From Bacteroidia bacterium (GTDB taxonomy: Bacteria > Bacteroidota > Bacteroidia > Flavobacteriales > Flavobacteriaceae): a stretch of 64,000 nt of DNA. The notes beneath the pieces were generated by a model, which saw nothing but the letters and a program-made list of their open reading frames with translations, was not told the DNA's origin and made no database searches. The translations under genes were made by a program, and so were the position numbers. The stretch lies in the NCBI GenBank assembly GCA_030425285.1, contig JAUIAY010000001.1, positions 668,963 through 732,962 on the forward strand. The letters run 5' to 3'. This document shows, piece after piece, positions 1 through 7,918 of the stretch. Each line of letters begins with the position of its first letter. Position 1 is the first letter of the stretch.

Positions 1-534
1 CCAGATGCCAAAATGATGGTATTGGCCGATTTTGTGAAGTTTGTTTCAGAAAACCCACAATATGAAGATGATTTAGTTGAAACGACTTCAATTATTACCG
101 ATGACAATAATGGCACCTCATATTTGGAAGTGGCCCAGTATTTTCTAAAAAAAGGAGACAAGAGTAAAGCTCTTGACTATTATGAAAAGGCATTGAAATT
201 GGATAGTGACAACTTTGGTATTTTACGTAATGTATTATTGCTTCATTTAGATTTAAAAAACTATGACGAAGCCGTAACCATGAGCCGTGAAACACTCGAA
301 AAATTTCCTTCTCAACCTTTATTTTATTTGATTCAAGGGGTTGCACTCAATGAATTAAAAAAACCAAATGAAGCTTTAGAATCGTTGGAAACAGGATTGG
401 ATTATATTATCGAAGACCCCGAAATGGAAGCTGATTTTTACCAACAAATGAGTGTGGCTCATACCCAACTCAACAATACTGCTAAAGCAAAAACGTTTAG
501 TGATAAAGCAAAACAATTGGAATCCTCAAATTAA
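1..534 (+). CDS. Tetratricopeptide repeat protein (5' partial)
   Basis: The reading frame is open from the first base (Pro-Asp-Ala-Lys before the first Met at 13), so the true start lies upstream of the window; 177 residues are visible. From about residue 40 the chain shows consecutive 34-residue helix-turn-helix repeats of TPR type, for example SYLEVAQYFLKKGDKSKALD followed by a YYEKALKLDSDN helix, then three more degenerate repeats to the C-terminus. TPR arrays are protein-interaction scaffolds. No catalytic domain is visible here. The stop overlaps the next start by one base (TAATG), so it is translationally linked to the DUF4292 lipoprotein and the EnvC-like protein, suggesting an envelope-biogenesis operon. 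The partner cannot be named. Confidence 0.85.
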   Translation, partial: PDAKMMVLADFVKFVSENPQYEDDLVETTSIITDDNNGTSYLEVAQYFLKKGDKSKALDYYEKALKLDSDNFGILRNVLLLHLDLKNYDEAVTMSRETLEKFPSQPLFYLIQGVALNELKKPNEALESLETGLDYIIEDPEMEADFYQQMSVAHTQLNNTAKAKTFSDKAKQLESSN

Positions 535-1310
535 TGGACATACGTTTTAAAATCTCAAGTATCTTTTTGATCTGTTTTACCGTTTTGGTTGGATGTAAAT
601 CATCTAAGGCATTAGTGGATGGTGAAAAAAGCCTAGGATTGACCACAAAGGAGGTTATTAAAGCCAATGCTAAAAAGGCGGCTGACTTTAAGACCCTTCA
701 CTCTAAAGTAAGAGTGGTTTATACCCAAGAGAATAAATCGCAGACACATACGGTTACTTTAAGAATGTTGAAAGACCAGGTGATTTGGATAAATTCTACA
801 TTAAATTTAATCAGAGCAAAAATTACACCTGAAAAAGTGAGTTTTTATAATAAGTTAGATAACACGTACTTTGATGGAGACTACGGCTATTTAAGTGATA
901 TTTTAGGAACGGAACTGGATTTTAAAAAGCTTCAAAATTTGTTATTGGGCAATGCGATATTTGATTTGGATAAAGAAACGTATGTTATGTCTGTTCATAA
1001 TGATGCCTATTTGTTTCAACCTAAAAACCAATTAAATTTGTTTGAATTGTTTTATATCATTAATCCATCGCATTTCAAGATAGATTCCCAGCAATTGTCA
1101 CAGCCTACGGAATCCCGTTTCTTGCAAGTTGATTATTTAAATTATCAAGAAGTGGACAAACAAAGTCTTCCGGAAAACCTAAAAATAATTGCTTTGGAAG
1201 GCGACCAAGAAACCATTATAGAAATAGCGTATAAATCGGTTAGTTTGAATGAAGATTTACGCTATCCTTTTAAAATCCCTTCTGGGTTTGATGAAATAAT
1301 TCTTAAGTAA
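534..1310 (+). CDS. DUF4292 family lipoprotein
   Basis: 258 residues. A lipoprotein signal peptide ends in VLVGC with the lipidated Cys at residue 21. The mature part fits the Bacteroidota DUF4292 family, a LolA/LolB-like fold; the stretch around VRVVYTQENKSQTHTVTLRM and the VIWINSTLNLIRAKI segment are typical. The fold suggests carrying or receiving a lipid or lipoprotein at the outer membrane; this is inference from the family. It starts on the stop codon of the TPR gene and is followed three bases later by the EnvC-like gene. This order (TPR, DUF4292, M23) recurs in Flavobacteriia. The function has not been shown directly. Confidence 0.8.
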   Translation: MDIRFKISSIFLICFTVLVGCKSSKALVDGEKSLGLTTKEVIKANAKKAADFKTLHSKVRVVYTQENKSQTHTVTLRMLKDQVIWINSTLNLIRAKITPEKVSFYNKLDNTYFDGDYGYLSDILGTELDFKKLQNLLLGNAIFDLDKETYVMSVHNDAYLFQPKNQLNLFELFYIINPSHFKIDSQQLSQPTESRFLQVDYLNYQEVDKQSLPENLKIIALEGDQETIIEIAYKSVSLNEDLRYPFKIPSGFDEIILK

Positions 1311-1313
1311 TTT

Positions 1314-2540
1314 ATGCAAATATCTAAAACCCACATACTTGTTTTTGCCATTTTCACTGTAATGACATCATTCTGTTTTTCACAAAGCAAGAAACAGTTG
1401 GAGTTAGAAGAAAGACGTAATGAATTACGCGATGAAATCAAGCAAATCAATGAATTGCTCTTTAAGGATAAGAACAAGAAAAAATCTCAAACAACGCTTA
1501 TTGAGGATTTAAACTATCGCGTAAGTGTTCGAAAAAATTTAATACTGGTTACCAATCAGCAGGCTAATTTACTAACAAGAGAAATTAACGATAATCAAAA
1601 TAAGATAACCGAACTACGCGATGAATTGGCTACTCTGAAGGACAATTATGCTAAAATGATTGTGAAATCTTACAAGAGCAAAAGTGAGCAAAGCCGCGTG
1701 ATGTTTTTGTTGTCTTCTACTAATTTTAAACAAGCCTATAAACGTGTTCAGTACTTAAATCAGTATGCCAATTATCAAAAAGAACAGGGTGAAGCCATAA
1801 AAGTTAAAACAGCCAAGTTACAAGAAATCAATACGGATTTGTTACGGCAGAAAGCTGATAAACAACAGCTTATTGAAGAAAACCGTGTGGCACAACGCGA
1901 ATTGGAAAAAGAGCTGGGACAACAACGGGAATTGATGGCAGCCATCAATAAGAATTTAAATAACTATACAGCACAAATACGAGCTAAACAGCGCGAAGCT
2001 GAAAAAATTGATCGGGAGATAGAGAAAATTATCCGTGAAGCCATTGCTGCATCCAATAAAAAGGCCGGAAAATCCACTAGCACATCAACAAGTTTTGCAT
2101 TAACACCAGAAGCCAAAGCATTGGCTAAAGATTTTGTGTCCAACAAAGGCAAATTACTCTGGCCAGTAGAAAAAGGCGTTGTAAAGGTACGCTATGGGAA
2201 ACAGCCACATCCAGTAGTAAAAAATGTGACGATTCAAAGTAATGGTGTCCGAATAGCTACAGAGAGTAACGCTGATGTTCGTGCCATTTTCAATGGCGAA
2301 GTTATGCGGATAATTACTTCCAAAAATGGTAATCCAACGGTTTTAATTCAACATGGTAACTATATTACTGCCTATTCCAATATGGCAAAAATTTATGTCA
2401 AAAAAGGCGATAAAGTTTCTACCAAGGAAACCATTGGGCAAGTATTCACAAATCCTACAAATGGTGAAACCATTTTAAATTTCTCTATTTTTAAGGAAAC
2501 CAAAACCGTTAATCCAGCAGAATGGATTTATAGGATGTAA
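1314..2540 (+). CDS. EnvC-like murein hydrolase activator (degenerate LytM/M23 domain)
   Basis: 408 residues. A signal peptide covers about residues 1-24 (ending CFSQ). A long charged coiled coil follows, roughly residues 25-230, with many Lys/Glu/Gln heptads. The C-terminal LytM (M23) fold is at about 280-408. Active M23 enzymes carry an HxxxD and an HxH zinc motif. Here the first position reads SNGVRIATE and the last reads ILNFSIF, so the zinc ligands are missing. This matches EnvC-type proteins, which activate amidases rather than cut peptidoglycan. It probably acts in the periplasm during septum splitting. The gene is three bases downstream of the DUF4292 gene. Confidence 0.82.
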   Translation: MQISKTHILVFAIFTVMTSFCFSQSKKQLELEERRNELRDEIKQINELLFKDKNKKKSQTTLIEDLNYRVSVRKNLILVTNQQANLLTREINDNQNKITELRDELATLKDNYAKMIVKSYKSKSEQSRVMFLLSSTNFKQAYKRVQYLNQYANYQKEQGEAIKVKTAKLQEINTDLLRQKADKQQLIEENRVAQRELEKELGQQRELMAAINKNLNNYTAQIRAKQREAEKIDREIEKIIREAIAASNKKAGKSTSTSTSFALTPEAKALAKDFVSNKGKLLWPVEKGVVKVRYGKQPHPVVKNVTIQSNGVRIATESNADVRAIFNGEVMRIITSKNGNPTVLIQHGNYITAYSNMAKIYVKKGDKVSTKETIGQVFTNPTNGETILNFSIFKETKTVNPAEWIYRM

Positions 2541-2556
2541 TAATAGAACCAAATCT

Positions 2557-3273
2557 ATGAAGGACTATTTATCATGTTTCTTTGTCCTCTTTATTCTTTT
2601 ATCATGCTCAAACAAATTTGAAGAAGGGTCTACACTAGAACAACAAGTCTATCAAGATATTTTTCCTGAATTGGTTGATAAAACTTTTCAAGATTTCAGG
2701 AAATTACCCGTTCCGCCTTTGGCTCCTTATTCTCCAAATGCAACTAGCAATGAACATACAAAGAAATACAAAGATAAGGAGGAAATGGATGAAGCGTTTA
2801 GTCAAGCTGTTGAAAACCATAAAATTTATCTAGATACTACAGATTTTGCTCCATTAACAGTTATTGTTTCTGATACTGTTGCTAAATATTCTAAAAAAGA
2901 CAAACTTATATCTAGGCATAATAATATAAATTTTGACACTGAATATATTAAATCATCATTTAAAATTGATGTTTCAAAAATTGAAATGCCAGTTGGATAT
3001 GATTTGAAGTATAAGTCTGCTTTTAGTGAATCTATAGAGGAACTTAAAAAAGCTGATTGGGAAAAATATCCTAATAAAGAGCAAAGGCATCTACATAAGT
3101 TTTCAGGAGAACTTAATTTGTATCAAATTTACTTTAATGAAGAGACAACCTATGGTTTTTTGCATGTAGGTTTTTATTGTGGTAAACTTTGTGGATGCAG
3201 TTATCGAGTTTTTGTAAAAAAAATTAACAAAAAATGGGTCATTGACGATATTCAAAATTTAGGCTGTGCTTAA
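2557..3273 (+). CDS. Hypothetical lipoprotein with cysteine-rich C-terminus
   Basis: 238 residues, not recognised. The signal peptide ends in LLSC, giving a lipidated Cys at residue 17. A Lys/Glu-rich middle part is followed by a C-terminal segment with closely spaced cysteines (YCGKLCGCSYRVFVKK), which could form disulfides or bind a metal. It lies 16 bases after the EnvC-like gene, so it may be cotranscribed, although its codon use looks more AT-rich than the preceding genes. No known catalytic motif was found. Confidence 0.7.
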   Translation: MKDYLSCFFVLFILLSCSNKFEEGSTLEQQVYQDIFPELVDKTFQDFRKLPVPPLAPYSPNATSNEHTKKYKDKEEMDEAFSQAVENHKIYLDTTDFAPLTVIVSDTVAKYSKKDKLISRHNNINFDTEYIKSSFKIDVSKIEMPVGYDLKYKSAFSESIEELKKADWEKYPNKEQRHLHKFSGELNLYQIYFNEETTYGFLHVGFYCGKLCGCSYRVFVKKINKKWVIDDIQNLGCA

Positions 3274-3281
3274 ATATTATA

Positions 3282-3794
3282 TTACTCAAATAGTGCCTTC
3301 AACTCCGTAGCATCATTAGCCTTCATTTTACCTGCCAAAACCAAGCTTAATTGTTTACGTCTTAAAGCTGCGGCATAACGTTCTTTTTCTAAATCAGTTT
3401 CAGGTGTGATTTCTGGAATTTCAACAGGGCGTCCTGTTTCGTCAACGGCCACAAAGGTATAAATGGCTTCATTGGCTTTAGTGCGCAGTCCAGACTCGCG
3501 GTCTTCAATCCAAACATCCAAAAAGACTTCCATGGAGGTTTTAAAAGCTCGGGAGACTTTAGCTTCAACCGTTACAACACTACCTAGTGGTATTGAACGA
3601 TTAAAAGCCACATGGTTCACAGAAGCGGTTACCACAATACGTCTACTATGTCTTCTGGCAGCAATACTGGCACAACGATCCATTCTGGCCAATAGTTCGC
3701 CTCCAAATAAATTGTTCAACGGGTTGGTTTCACTTGGTAAAACCAAGTCGGTCATGATGGTTTTAGTTTGTTCAGGTGTTTTTACTGTCATCAT
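3282..3794 (-). CDS. Acyl-CoA thioesterase, hotdog fold
   Basis: 170 residues. Hydrolyses acyl-CoA to free acid and CoA in the cytosol. It has the single hotdog domain of the BACH/YciA group: PSETNPLNNLFGGELLARMD near the N-terminus (the Asn and Gly-Gly belong to the usual active-site signature) and the strand FKTSMEVFLDVWIEDRE further on. Two start codons lie side by side (3794 and 3791). A TACCTTTG promoter element sits 20-27 bases upstream. It converges with the upstream plus-strand genes and is monocistronic. Chain-length preference cannot be read from sequence. Confidence 0.88.
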   Translation of the reverse strand: MMTVKTPEQTKTIMTDLVLPSETNPLNNLFGGELLARMDRCASIAARRHSRRIVVTASVNHVAFNRSIPLGSVVTVEAKVSRAFKTSMEVFLDVWIEDRESGLRTKANEAIYTFVAVDETGRPVEIPEITPETDLEKERYAAALRRKQLSLVLAGKMKANDATELKALFE

Positions 3795-3813
3795 CCACTG
3801 TTTTAATGAAGTG

Positions 3814-3821
3814 CAAAGGTA
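3814..3821 (-). promoter_or_regulatory. Promoter -7 element of the thioesterase gene
   Basis: Reads TACCTTTG on the minus strand, a perfect match to the Bacteroidota primary-sigma -7 consensus TAnnTTTG. It lies 20 bases before the start at 3794. The -33 element is not clear. Confidence 0.5.
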
Positions 3822-3876
3822 CGTTGAAAAAGGGATATGATTACGGCAATAATGTTATAATAATGCTAATAAAGGG

Positions 3877-4815
3877 CTAGTCAAGCTCTTTTACTAAAAG
3901 CCAAGCATCGGAATTGTGGGTACGCTTAATGGTTCTCAAGGCATCTAGAGCTTCCAAACGGTCTTCATAACTTGCATAAACCACCTCGTGTAAGCCATAT
4001 TTATTAACGCCTATTTTGCGAGCCTTAAAACCTTGTTCTCGCAACTGGCTTACTTTTTTGTCACTATTTTCCTCAATTCTAAATGCACCAGCGATAATGT
4101 GGTAATTGCCTGATTGTTTGGTGATGTTAAGTGTAACGGCAGGTAATGGATTATCAATAACAAAGGTGGCTTCCTGAATTTTGTTCTCCAACTGTTCATT
4201 GGCCTGTTCTTGTGCCAACTGGTTGTGCTCATTTATATTATCAACATAGAATTTGGACGCTCCCAAACCACCAATAGTTAGAGCAATAATGGCAACTGCA
4301 GCATATTTTAAGTAAGGGCGTGATTTGCGACGTTCAGGAGTCACTGCAATTGGAACAACTTTTTCAATTTCTTCAACTGTTTCCTTATAGGTTTCACGCT
4401 TGACATCTTCGGATACAAACTGCGATAAACCAAAGGCATCCGTTAAATAGTTTAAATGATACGAAGGTTCAAAAAGTATCTTTCCTTCTTGGTTTAGTGA
4501 CAGACTGCCAATATTGTGAAAATCGACCGTTTCGCCTTCAATTAGAAAGGATTTTAGATACTTAACACGCTTTTGAACTTTTTTGGTTGCTTCTTCGTAA
4601 GGTATCTTTTCAACATCAGCAATATAATGCGCCAAAAGGCCATCGTTTTTTTGAATTTGTTCATTGAACGATAGGATTTTTTTTGGCGGATAAAACGTAT
4701 GGGTAGACTCATGAATTGTTGCTGAAACTCTACGAGTCAAAAAAGACCCGAATTCAGGTATCGTCACACATTCGTATCGGTACAGTAAATCGCTTATGTA
4801 AGGCTCTAATTGCAT
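3877..4815 (-). CDS. HU/CCDC81-like and SPOR domain membrane protein
   Basis: 312 residues. The N-terminal half (about 1-130) looks like the paired HU-CCDC81-type domains found in Bacteroidota, with a CVTIPEFGSFLTRR segment like the HU beta-arm region. A transmembrane helix follows at about residues 167-190 (KYAAVAIIALTIGGLGASKF). The C-terminus, about 235-310, is a SPOR domain (YHIIAGAFRIEENSDKKVSQ, then GFKARKIG), which binds denuded septal glycan. The topology implies a cytoplasmic HU-like part and a periplasmic SPOR part, so it may link the nucleoid or cytoplasmic face to the division septum. That role is inferred. The promoter abuts the start codon, so the mRNA may be leaderless. Confidence 0.85.
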   Translation of the reverse strand: MQLEPYISDLLYRYECVTIPEFGSFLTRRVSATIHESTHTFYPPKKILSFNEQIQKNDGLLAHYIADVEKIPYEEATKKVQKRVKYLKSFLIEGETVDFHNIGSLSLNQEGKILFEPSYHLNYLTDAFGLSQFVSEDVKRETYKETVEEIEKVVPIAVTPERRKSRPYLKYAAVAIIALTIGGLGASKFYVDNINEHNQLAQEQANEQLENKIQEATFVIDNPLPAVTLNITKQSGNYHIIAGAFRIEENSDKKVSQLREQGFKARKIGVNKYGLHEVVYASYEDRLEALDALRTIKRTHNSDAWLLVKELD

Positions 4816-4820
4816 TAAAA

Positions 4821-4850
4821 CAAAGTTAAAAAATTTTGTAGGTGAACAAA
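4821..4850 (-). promoter_or_regulatory. Consensus promoter abutting the HU/SPOR gene start
   Basis: On the minus strand TTTG (4850-4847), 18 bases, then TAACTTTG (4828-4821): close to the full Bacteroidota -33/-7 consensus. Only five bases separate the -7 element from the ATG at 4815, so transcription should begin at or next to the start codon. Confidence 0.65.
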
Positions 4851-4920
4851 ATTAGGTGCTAACAATTTATTAACATCCCAAAATTTCTTTTCTTGTATTC
4901 TCAAAATTAATTTTTTAATA

Positions 4921-6021
4921 ATGACCGATAACGAACTCATTCACATTTTGGCCTTACAGCATGTCCCAAATATTGGTGACATAACAGCTAAAAAGTTGAT
5001 TAATCACTGTGGTTCGGTTGAAGCTGTTTTTAAGGAGAAAAAGCAAAACCTTTTAAAAATTGATGGTATTGGAACGGTTGTTATTAGCGATTTGTTCAAT
5101 AAAGAGCACATTACTGCGGCAGAAGAAGAATTAGAGTATATAAAAGAAAATAATATTACTTGTCTGTATTTTACGGATGCAGAATATCCCGAACGACTAA
5201 AACATTGTATCGATAGTCCGATTTTAATGTTTCAATCTGGAAATATTAACCTAAAAAACCAGCACATTATTAGCATTGTTGGTACACGTAAAATCACCAG
5301 TTCAGGAATTGATTTTTGCAACGCACTAGTTGAAGAACTAGCTGTTTTTAACCCAATAATTGTTTCCGGCTTTGCATATGGAACGGACATCACAGCTCAA
5401 AGGGCAGCGCTTAAGCATAATTTACAAACCATTGGATGTTTGGCACACGGGTTAAACCAGATATATCCTAAAGTTCATAAAAAATATGTAGCCGATATTG
5501 AAAAACATGGAGGCTTTTTCACAGACTTTTGGAGTAGCGATGCTTTTGATAGAAATAATTTTTTAAAACGAAACCGTATTATTGCTGGCTTGAGTGAAGC
5601 AACAATTGTTATAGAATCGGCAGAAAAAGGTGGGAGTTTGGTTACGGCTGATATTGCAAATTCCTATAATCGTGATGTGTTTGCTGTCCCAGGTCGTATT
5701 ACAGATAAACAAAGCGTGGGCTGTAATAACTTAATTAAATTCCAAAAAGCACACTTATTATCAAACCCATTGGATATTCCTTATATGTTGAATTGGGAAT
5801 TGGATAGTAAAGATAAGCCTAGTGTCCAAAAGCAATTGTTTGTTGAATTATCTGATGATGAAAAAATCATTTATAATTATTTAAAAACTGATAAACAACA
5901 ATTGGATATCATTGCACTTGAATGCAGCTTACCTATTTTTAAAGTAGCTAGTATATTATTGAATATGGAGCTAAAAGGCGTGGTAAGACCTTTACCAGGT
6001 AAATATTTTGAGGTTATTTAG
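4921..6021 (+). CDS. dprA: DNA-processing protein DprA
   Basis: 366 residues, normal length. DprA protects incoming single-stranded DNA and loads RecA during natural transformation. An N-terminal helix-hairpin-helix-like region (IGDITAKKLINHCGSVEAVF) leads into the Rossmann-like DprA core: ISIVGTRKITSSG, VSGFAYGTDITAQRAALKHN, the ESAEKGGSLVTADIA segment and FAVPG. A C-terminal winged-helix (DML1-like) domain covers about 300-366. It is divergent from the HU/SPOR gene, and its last four bases overlap the convergent end of trpS. recA lies 5 kb downstream, on the opposite strand. Confidence 0.95.
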   Translation: MTDNELIHILALQHVPNIGDITAKKLINHCGSVEAVFKEKKQNLLKIDGIGTVVISDLFNKEHITAAEEELEYIKENNITCLYFTDAEYPERLKHCIDSPILMFQSGNINLKNQHIISIVGTRKITSSGIDFCNALVEELAVFNPIIVSGFAYGTDITAQRAALKHNLQTIGCLAHGLNQIYPKVHKKYVADIEKHGGFFTDFWSSDAFDRNNFLKRNRIIAGLSEATIVIESAEKGGSLVTADIANSYNRDVFAVPGRITDKQSVGCNNLIKFQKAHLLSNPLDIPYMLNWELDSKDKPSVQKQLFVELSDDEKIIYNYLKTDKQQLDIIALECSLPIFKVASILLNMELKGVVRPLPGKYFEVI

Positions 6022-6986
6022 TAACCAACCTTTTCTCTAACGCGGTTTAGAACATCATCAGCTACAATTTTCGCTTTTTGAGCACCAATCTTTAAGGCTT
6101 CGTCTATTTCATTCAGGTTAGCCATATAATGGTTATAGCGTTGGCGAGGTTCAGCAAATTTTTCAATAATTAATTCAAAAAGGGCTTGTTTGGCATGGCC
6201 ATAACCATAACCACCTGCTTCGTAATTACTTTTCATTTGGGAGATTTCGTCATCAGAAGCCAAAATACTATATAACGCAAAACAATTACAGGTTTTCCAA
6301 TCTTTAGGTTCTTCCAAAGGTGTGCTATCTGTCATTATAGACATGATTTGCTTGCGCAGTTTTTTGTCATCCAAAAAGATGTTGATGATGTTTCCACGAC
6401 TTTTACTCATCTTTTCACCATCAGTTCCCGGAATAAGCATGGTGTTTTCTTGTATTTTACCTTCAGGTAACACAAAAGTTTCACCCATTTTGTTATGAAA
6501 ACGCGATGCCACATCACGAGTCATTTCAATATGTTGCAATTGGTCTTTTCCAACCGGAATGATATTGGCGTCATACAACAGAATATCTGCAGCCATTAAC
6601 ATAGGATACATAAATAAACCAGAGTTTACATCGTCTAATCTATCGGCTTTATCTTTAAATCCATGAGCTAACTGTAATCTTTTAAACGGAAAAAAACAAT
6701 TTAAATACCAAGCAAGTTCTGTAACTTGAGGAATATCACTTTGTCTGTAAAACACTGTTTTTTCTATATCTAATCCAAAAGCCAACCACGTTGCTGCTAC
6801 AGAGTAAGTGTTGTGTCTTAACTCTTCAGCATTTTTTATTTGCGTAAGTGTGTGTAAATTAGCGATAAAGAGAAACGATTCGTTTTCTGGGTTATTAGCC
6901 ATTTCAATTGCAGGCATTATAGCGCCTAAAATATTCCCTAAATGTGGTGTTCCTGTACTTTGTATTCCCGTTAGTATTCTTGCCAT
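6018..6986 (-). CDS. trpS: Tryptophan--tRNA ligase
   Basis: 322 residues, usual bacterial length. Class Ic synthetase that charges tRNA-Trp. The HIGH-type motif is GTPHLGN (His at residue 15) and the KMSKS loop is complete (DGEKMSKSRGN). The tryptophan pocket region VGKDQLQHIEMTRD is present. The start at 6986 is supported by the ARILTGIQSTG N-terminus. The gene is monocistronic and converges with dprA. An inverted repeat covers the start codon and promoter (see the separate entry). Confidence 0.96.
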   Translation of the reverse strand: MARILTGIQSTGTPHLGNILGAIMPAIEMANNPENESFLFIANLHTLTQIKNAEELRHNTYSVAATWLAFGLDIEKTVFYRQSDIPQVTELAWYLNCFFPFKRLQLAHGFKDKADRLDDVNSGLFMYPMLMAADILLYDANIIPVGKDQLQHIEMTRDVASRFHNKMGETFVLPEGKIQENTMLIPGTDGEKMSKSRGNIINIFLDDKKLRKQIMSIMTDSTPLEEPKDWKTCNCFALYSILASDDEISQMKSNYEAGGYGYGHAKQALFELIIEKFAEPRQRYNHYMANLNEIDEALKIGAQKAKIVADDVLNRVREKVGY

Positions 6987-7038
6987 AGGTGTTTAATGCA
7001 ATAGCAGCATGTTTTGTTGTAGATTAAACCTATGGCAA
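6980..7038. repeat. Inverted repeat spanning the trpS start codon and promoter
   Basis: Arms TTGCCATAGGT (6980-6990) and ACCTATGGCAA (7028-7038) are perfectly complementary over 11 bp. After a two-base bulge the pairing continues with TTTAAT/ATTAAA. The loop is about 25 bases. One arm contains the trpS ATG, and the other overlaps the minus-strand -7 element TACCTTTG (7036-7043). If that promoter is used, the upstream arm is only partly transcribed, so a DNA operator or partial duplication is as likely as an RNA hairpin. Confidence 0.55.
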
Positions 7039-7043
7039 AGGTA
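7036..7043 (-). promoter_or_regulatory. Promoter -7 element of trpS
   Basis: TACCTTTG on the minus strand matches TAnnTTTG, with a TTG about 20 bases upstream. It predicts a leader of roughly 45 bases before the trpS ATG. Confidence 0.5.
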
Positions 7044-7076
7044 GTTTTTTTAGTATAATAGCTCAATTTATTTAAG

Positions 7077-7084
7077 TAGTTTTG
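7077..7084 (+). promoter_or_regulatory. Promoter -7 element directly before the acyltransferase
   Basis: TAGTTTTG matches TAnnTTTG. The ATG at 7091 is only six bases downstream, so the transcript would start at the ATG (leaderless). This argues against the upstream TTG at 7082 as the start. A clear -33 element is not visible. Confidence 0.5.
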
Positions 7085-7090
7085 AACCCT

Positions 7091-7825
7091 ATGATTGTTT
7101 TTAAATACCTGTTTTGGATTTTATATAGGATTTGGTTTTATATTTTGGTAGCATTACCCATACTTATTTTGTTTCCAATTCTTTTGATTTCCATACTGAA
7201 GGAATCCTGGTATCCTTTTTTCTTTAAAATCGCGCGATTGTGGGCTTATTTCATTCTTATTGGAATGGGTTTTAAGGTGTCTATTGATTTAGAACAAAAA
7301 CCTCAAAAGGGTGCAAGCTATATGTTTATTGCCAATCACACTTCTATGGCAGATATTATGTTGATGCTCGTTGTTACCAAAAATCCTTTTGTCTTTGTAG
7401 GAAAAAAAGAACTGGCCAAGATTCCTCTATTTGGATTTTTTTATAAGCGTACCTGTATTTTGGTCGACAGAAGTTCTGAAAAAAGTAGAAAAGCAGTTTT
7501 TTTAAGAGCCCAAAGACGCTTAAAACAGGGTTTGAGCATTTGTATTTTTCCCGAAGGTGGCGTCCCTGAAGAATCAGTTCTTCTAGATGACTTCAAAGAT
7601 GGTGCTTTTAGATTGGCCATTAACCACCAAATCCCCATTGCACCATTTATATTTTTGGATAACAAAAAGCGATTTTCTTACACATTTTTTAGTGGTAGCC
7701 CTGGTAAAATGCGTGTTATAGGACATCAGTTTATTGAAACCAAAGGGCTTTCTATAGAAAATACTAAAAACCTAAACAATCAAGCAAGAGCCATTATTCT
7801 TGAAACATTGCAAAAACAGAACTAA
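7091..7825 (+). CDS. 1-acyl-sn-glycerol-3-phosphate acyltransferase (PlsC family)
   Basis: 244 residues from the ATG at 7091; a TTG at 7082 would add three. Transfers an acyl chain to lysophosphatidate at the inner membrane. One or two hydrophobic helices occupy about residues 8-60. The PlsC motifs follow: IANHTSMADIM (catalytic HxxxxD) and FPEGGVPEE, where the usual EGTRS is changed to EGG. The ATG is preferred because a promoter -7 box ends six bases before it. A strong terminator follows. A second PlsC-family gene lies at 59567-60304; the substrate split between them is not clear from sequence. Confidence 0.88.
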   Translation: MIVFKYLFWILYRIWFYILVALPILILFPILLISILKESWYPFFFKIARLWAYFILIGMGFKVSIDLEQKPQKGASYMFIANHTSMADIMLMLVVTKNPFVFVGKKELAKIPLFGFFYKRTCILVDRSSEKSRKAVFLRAQRRLKQGLSICIFPEGGVPEESVLLDDFKDGAFRLAINHQIPIAPFIFLDNKKRFSYTFFSGSPGKMRVIGHQFIETKGLSIENTKNLNNQARAIILETLQKQN

Positions 7826-7827
7826 AT

Positions 7828-7859
7828 AAAAAACCGCTCTTGGCACAGAGCGGTTTTTT
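7828..7859. terminator. Bidirectional terminator
   Basis: A perfect 13-bp stem (AAAAAACCGCTCT / AGAGCGGTTTTTT) with a six-base loop sits between two convergent genes. The A-tract and T-tract let it serve both the acyltransferase and the barrel-protein operon ending at 7919. Confidence 0.85.
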
Positions 7860-7918
7860 GTTCATCATTGCTTTTTCAAAGAGCGTTGAAAAAACAACCA
7901 ATCTAACCAACTAAAAAA

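Noticed and set aside
3463-3840. 125-codon plus-strand ORF opposite the thioesterase gene
   Set aside because: It is the antisense shadow of a clear hotdog thioesterase and has no family features.
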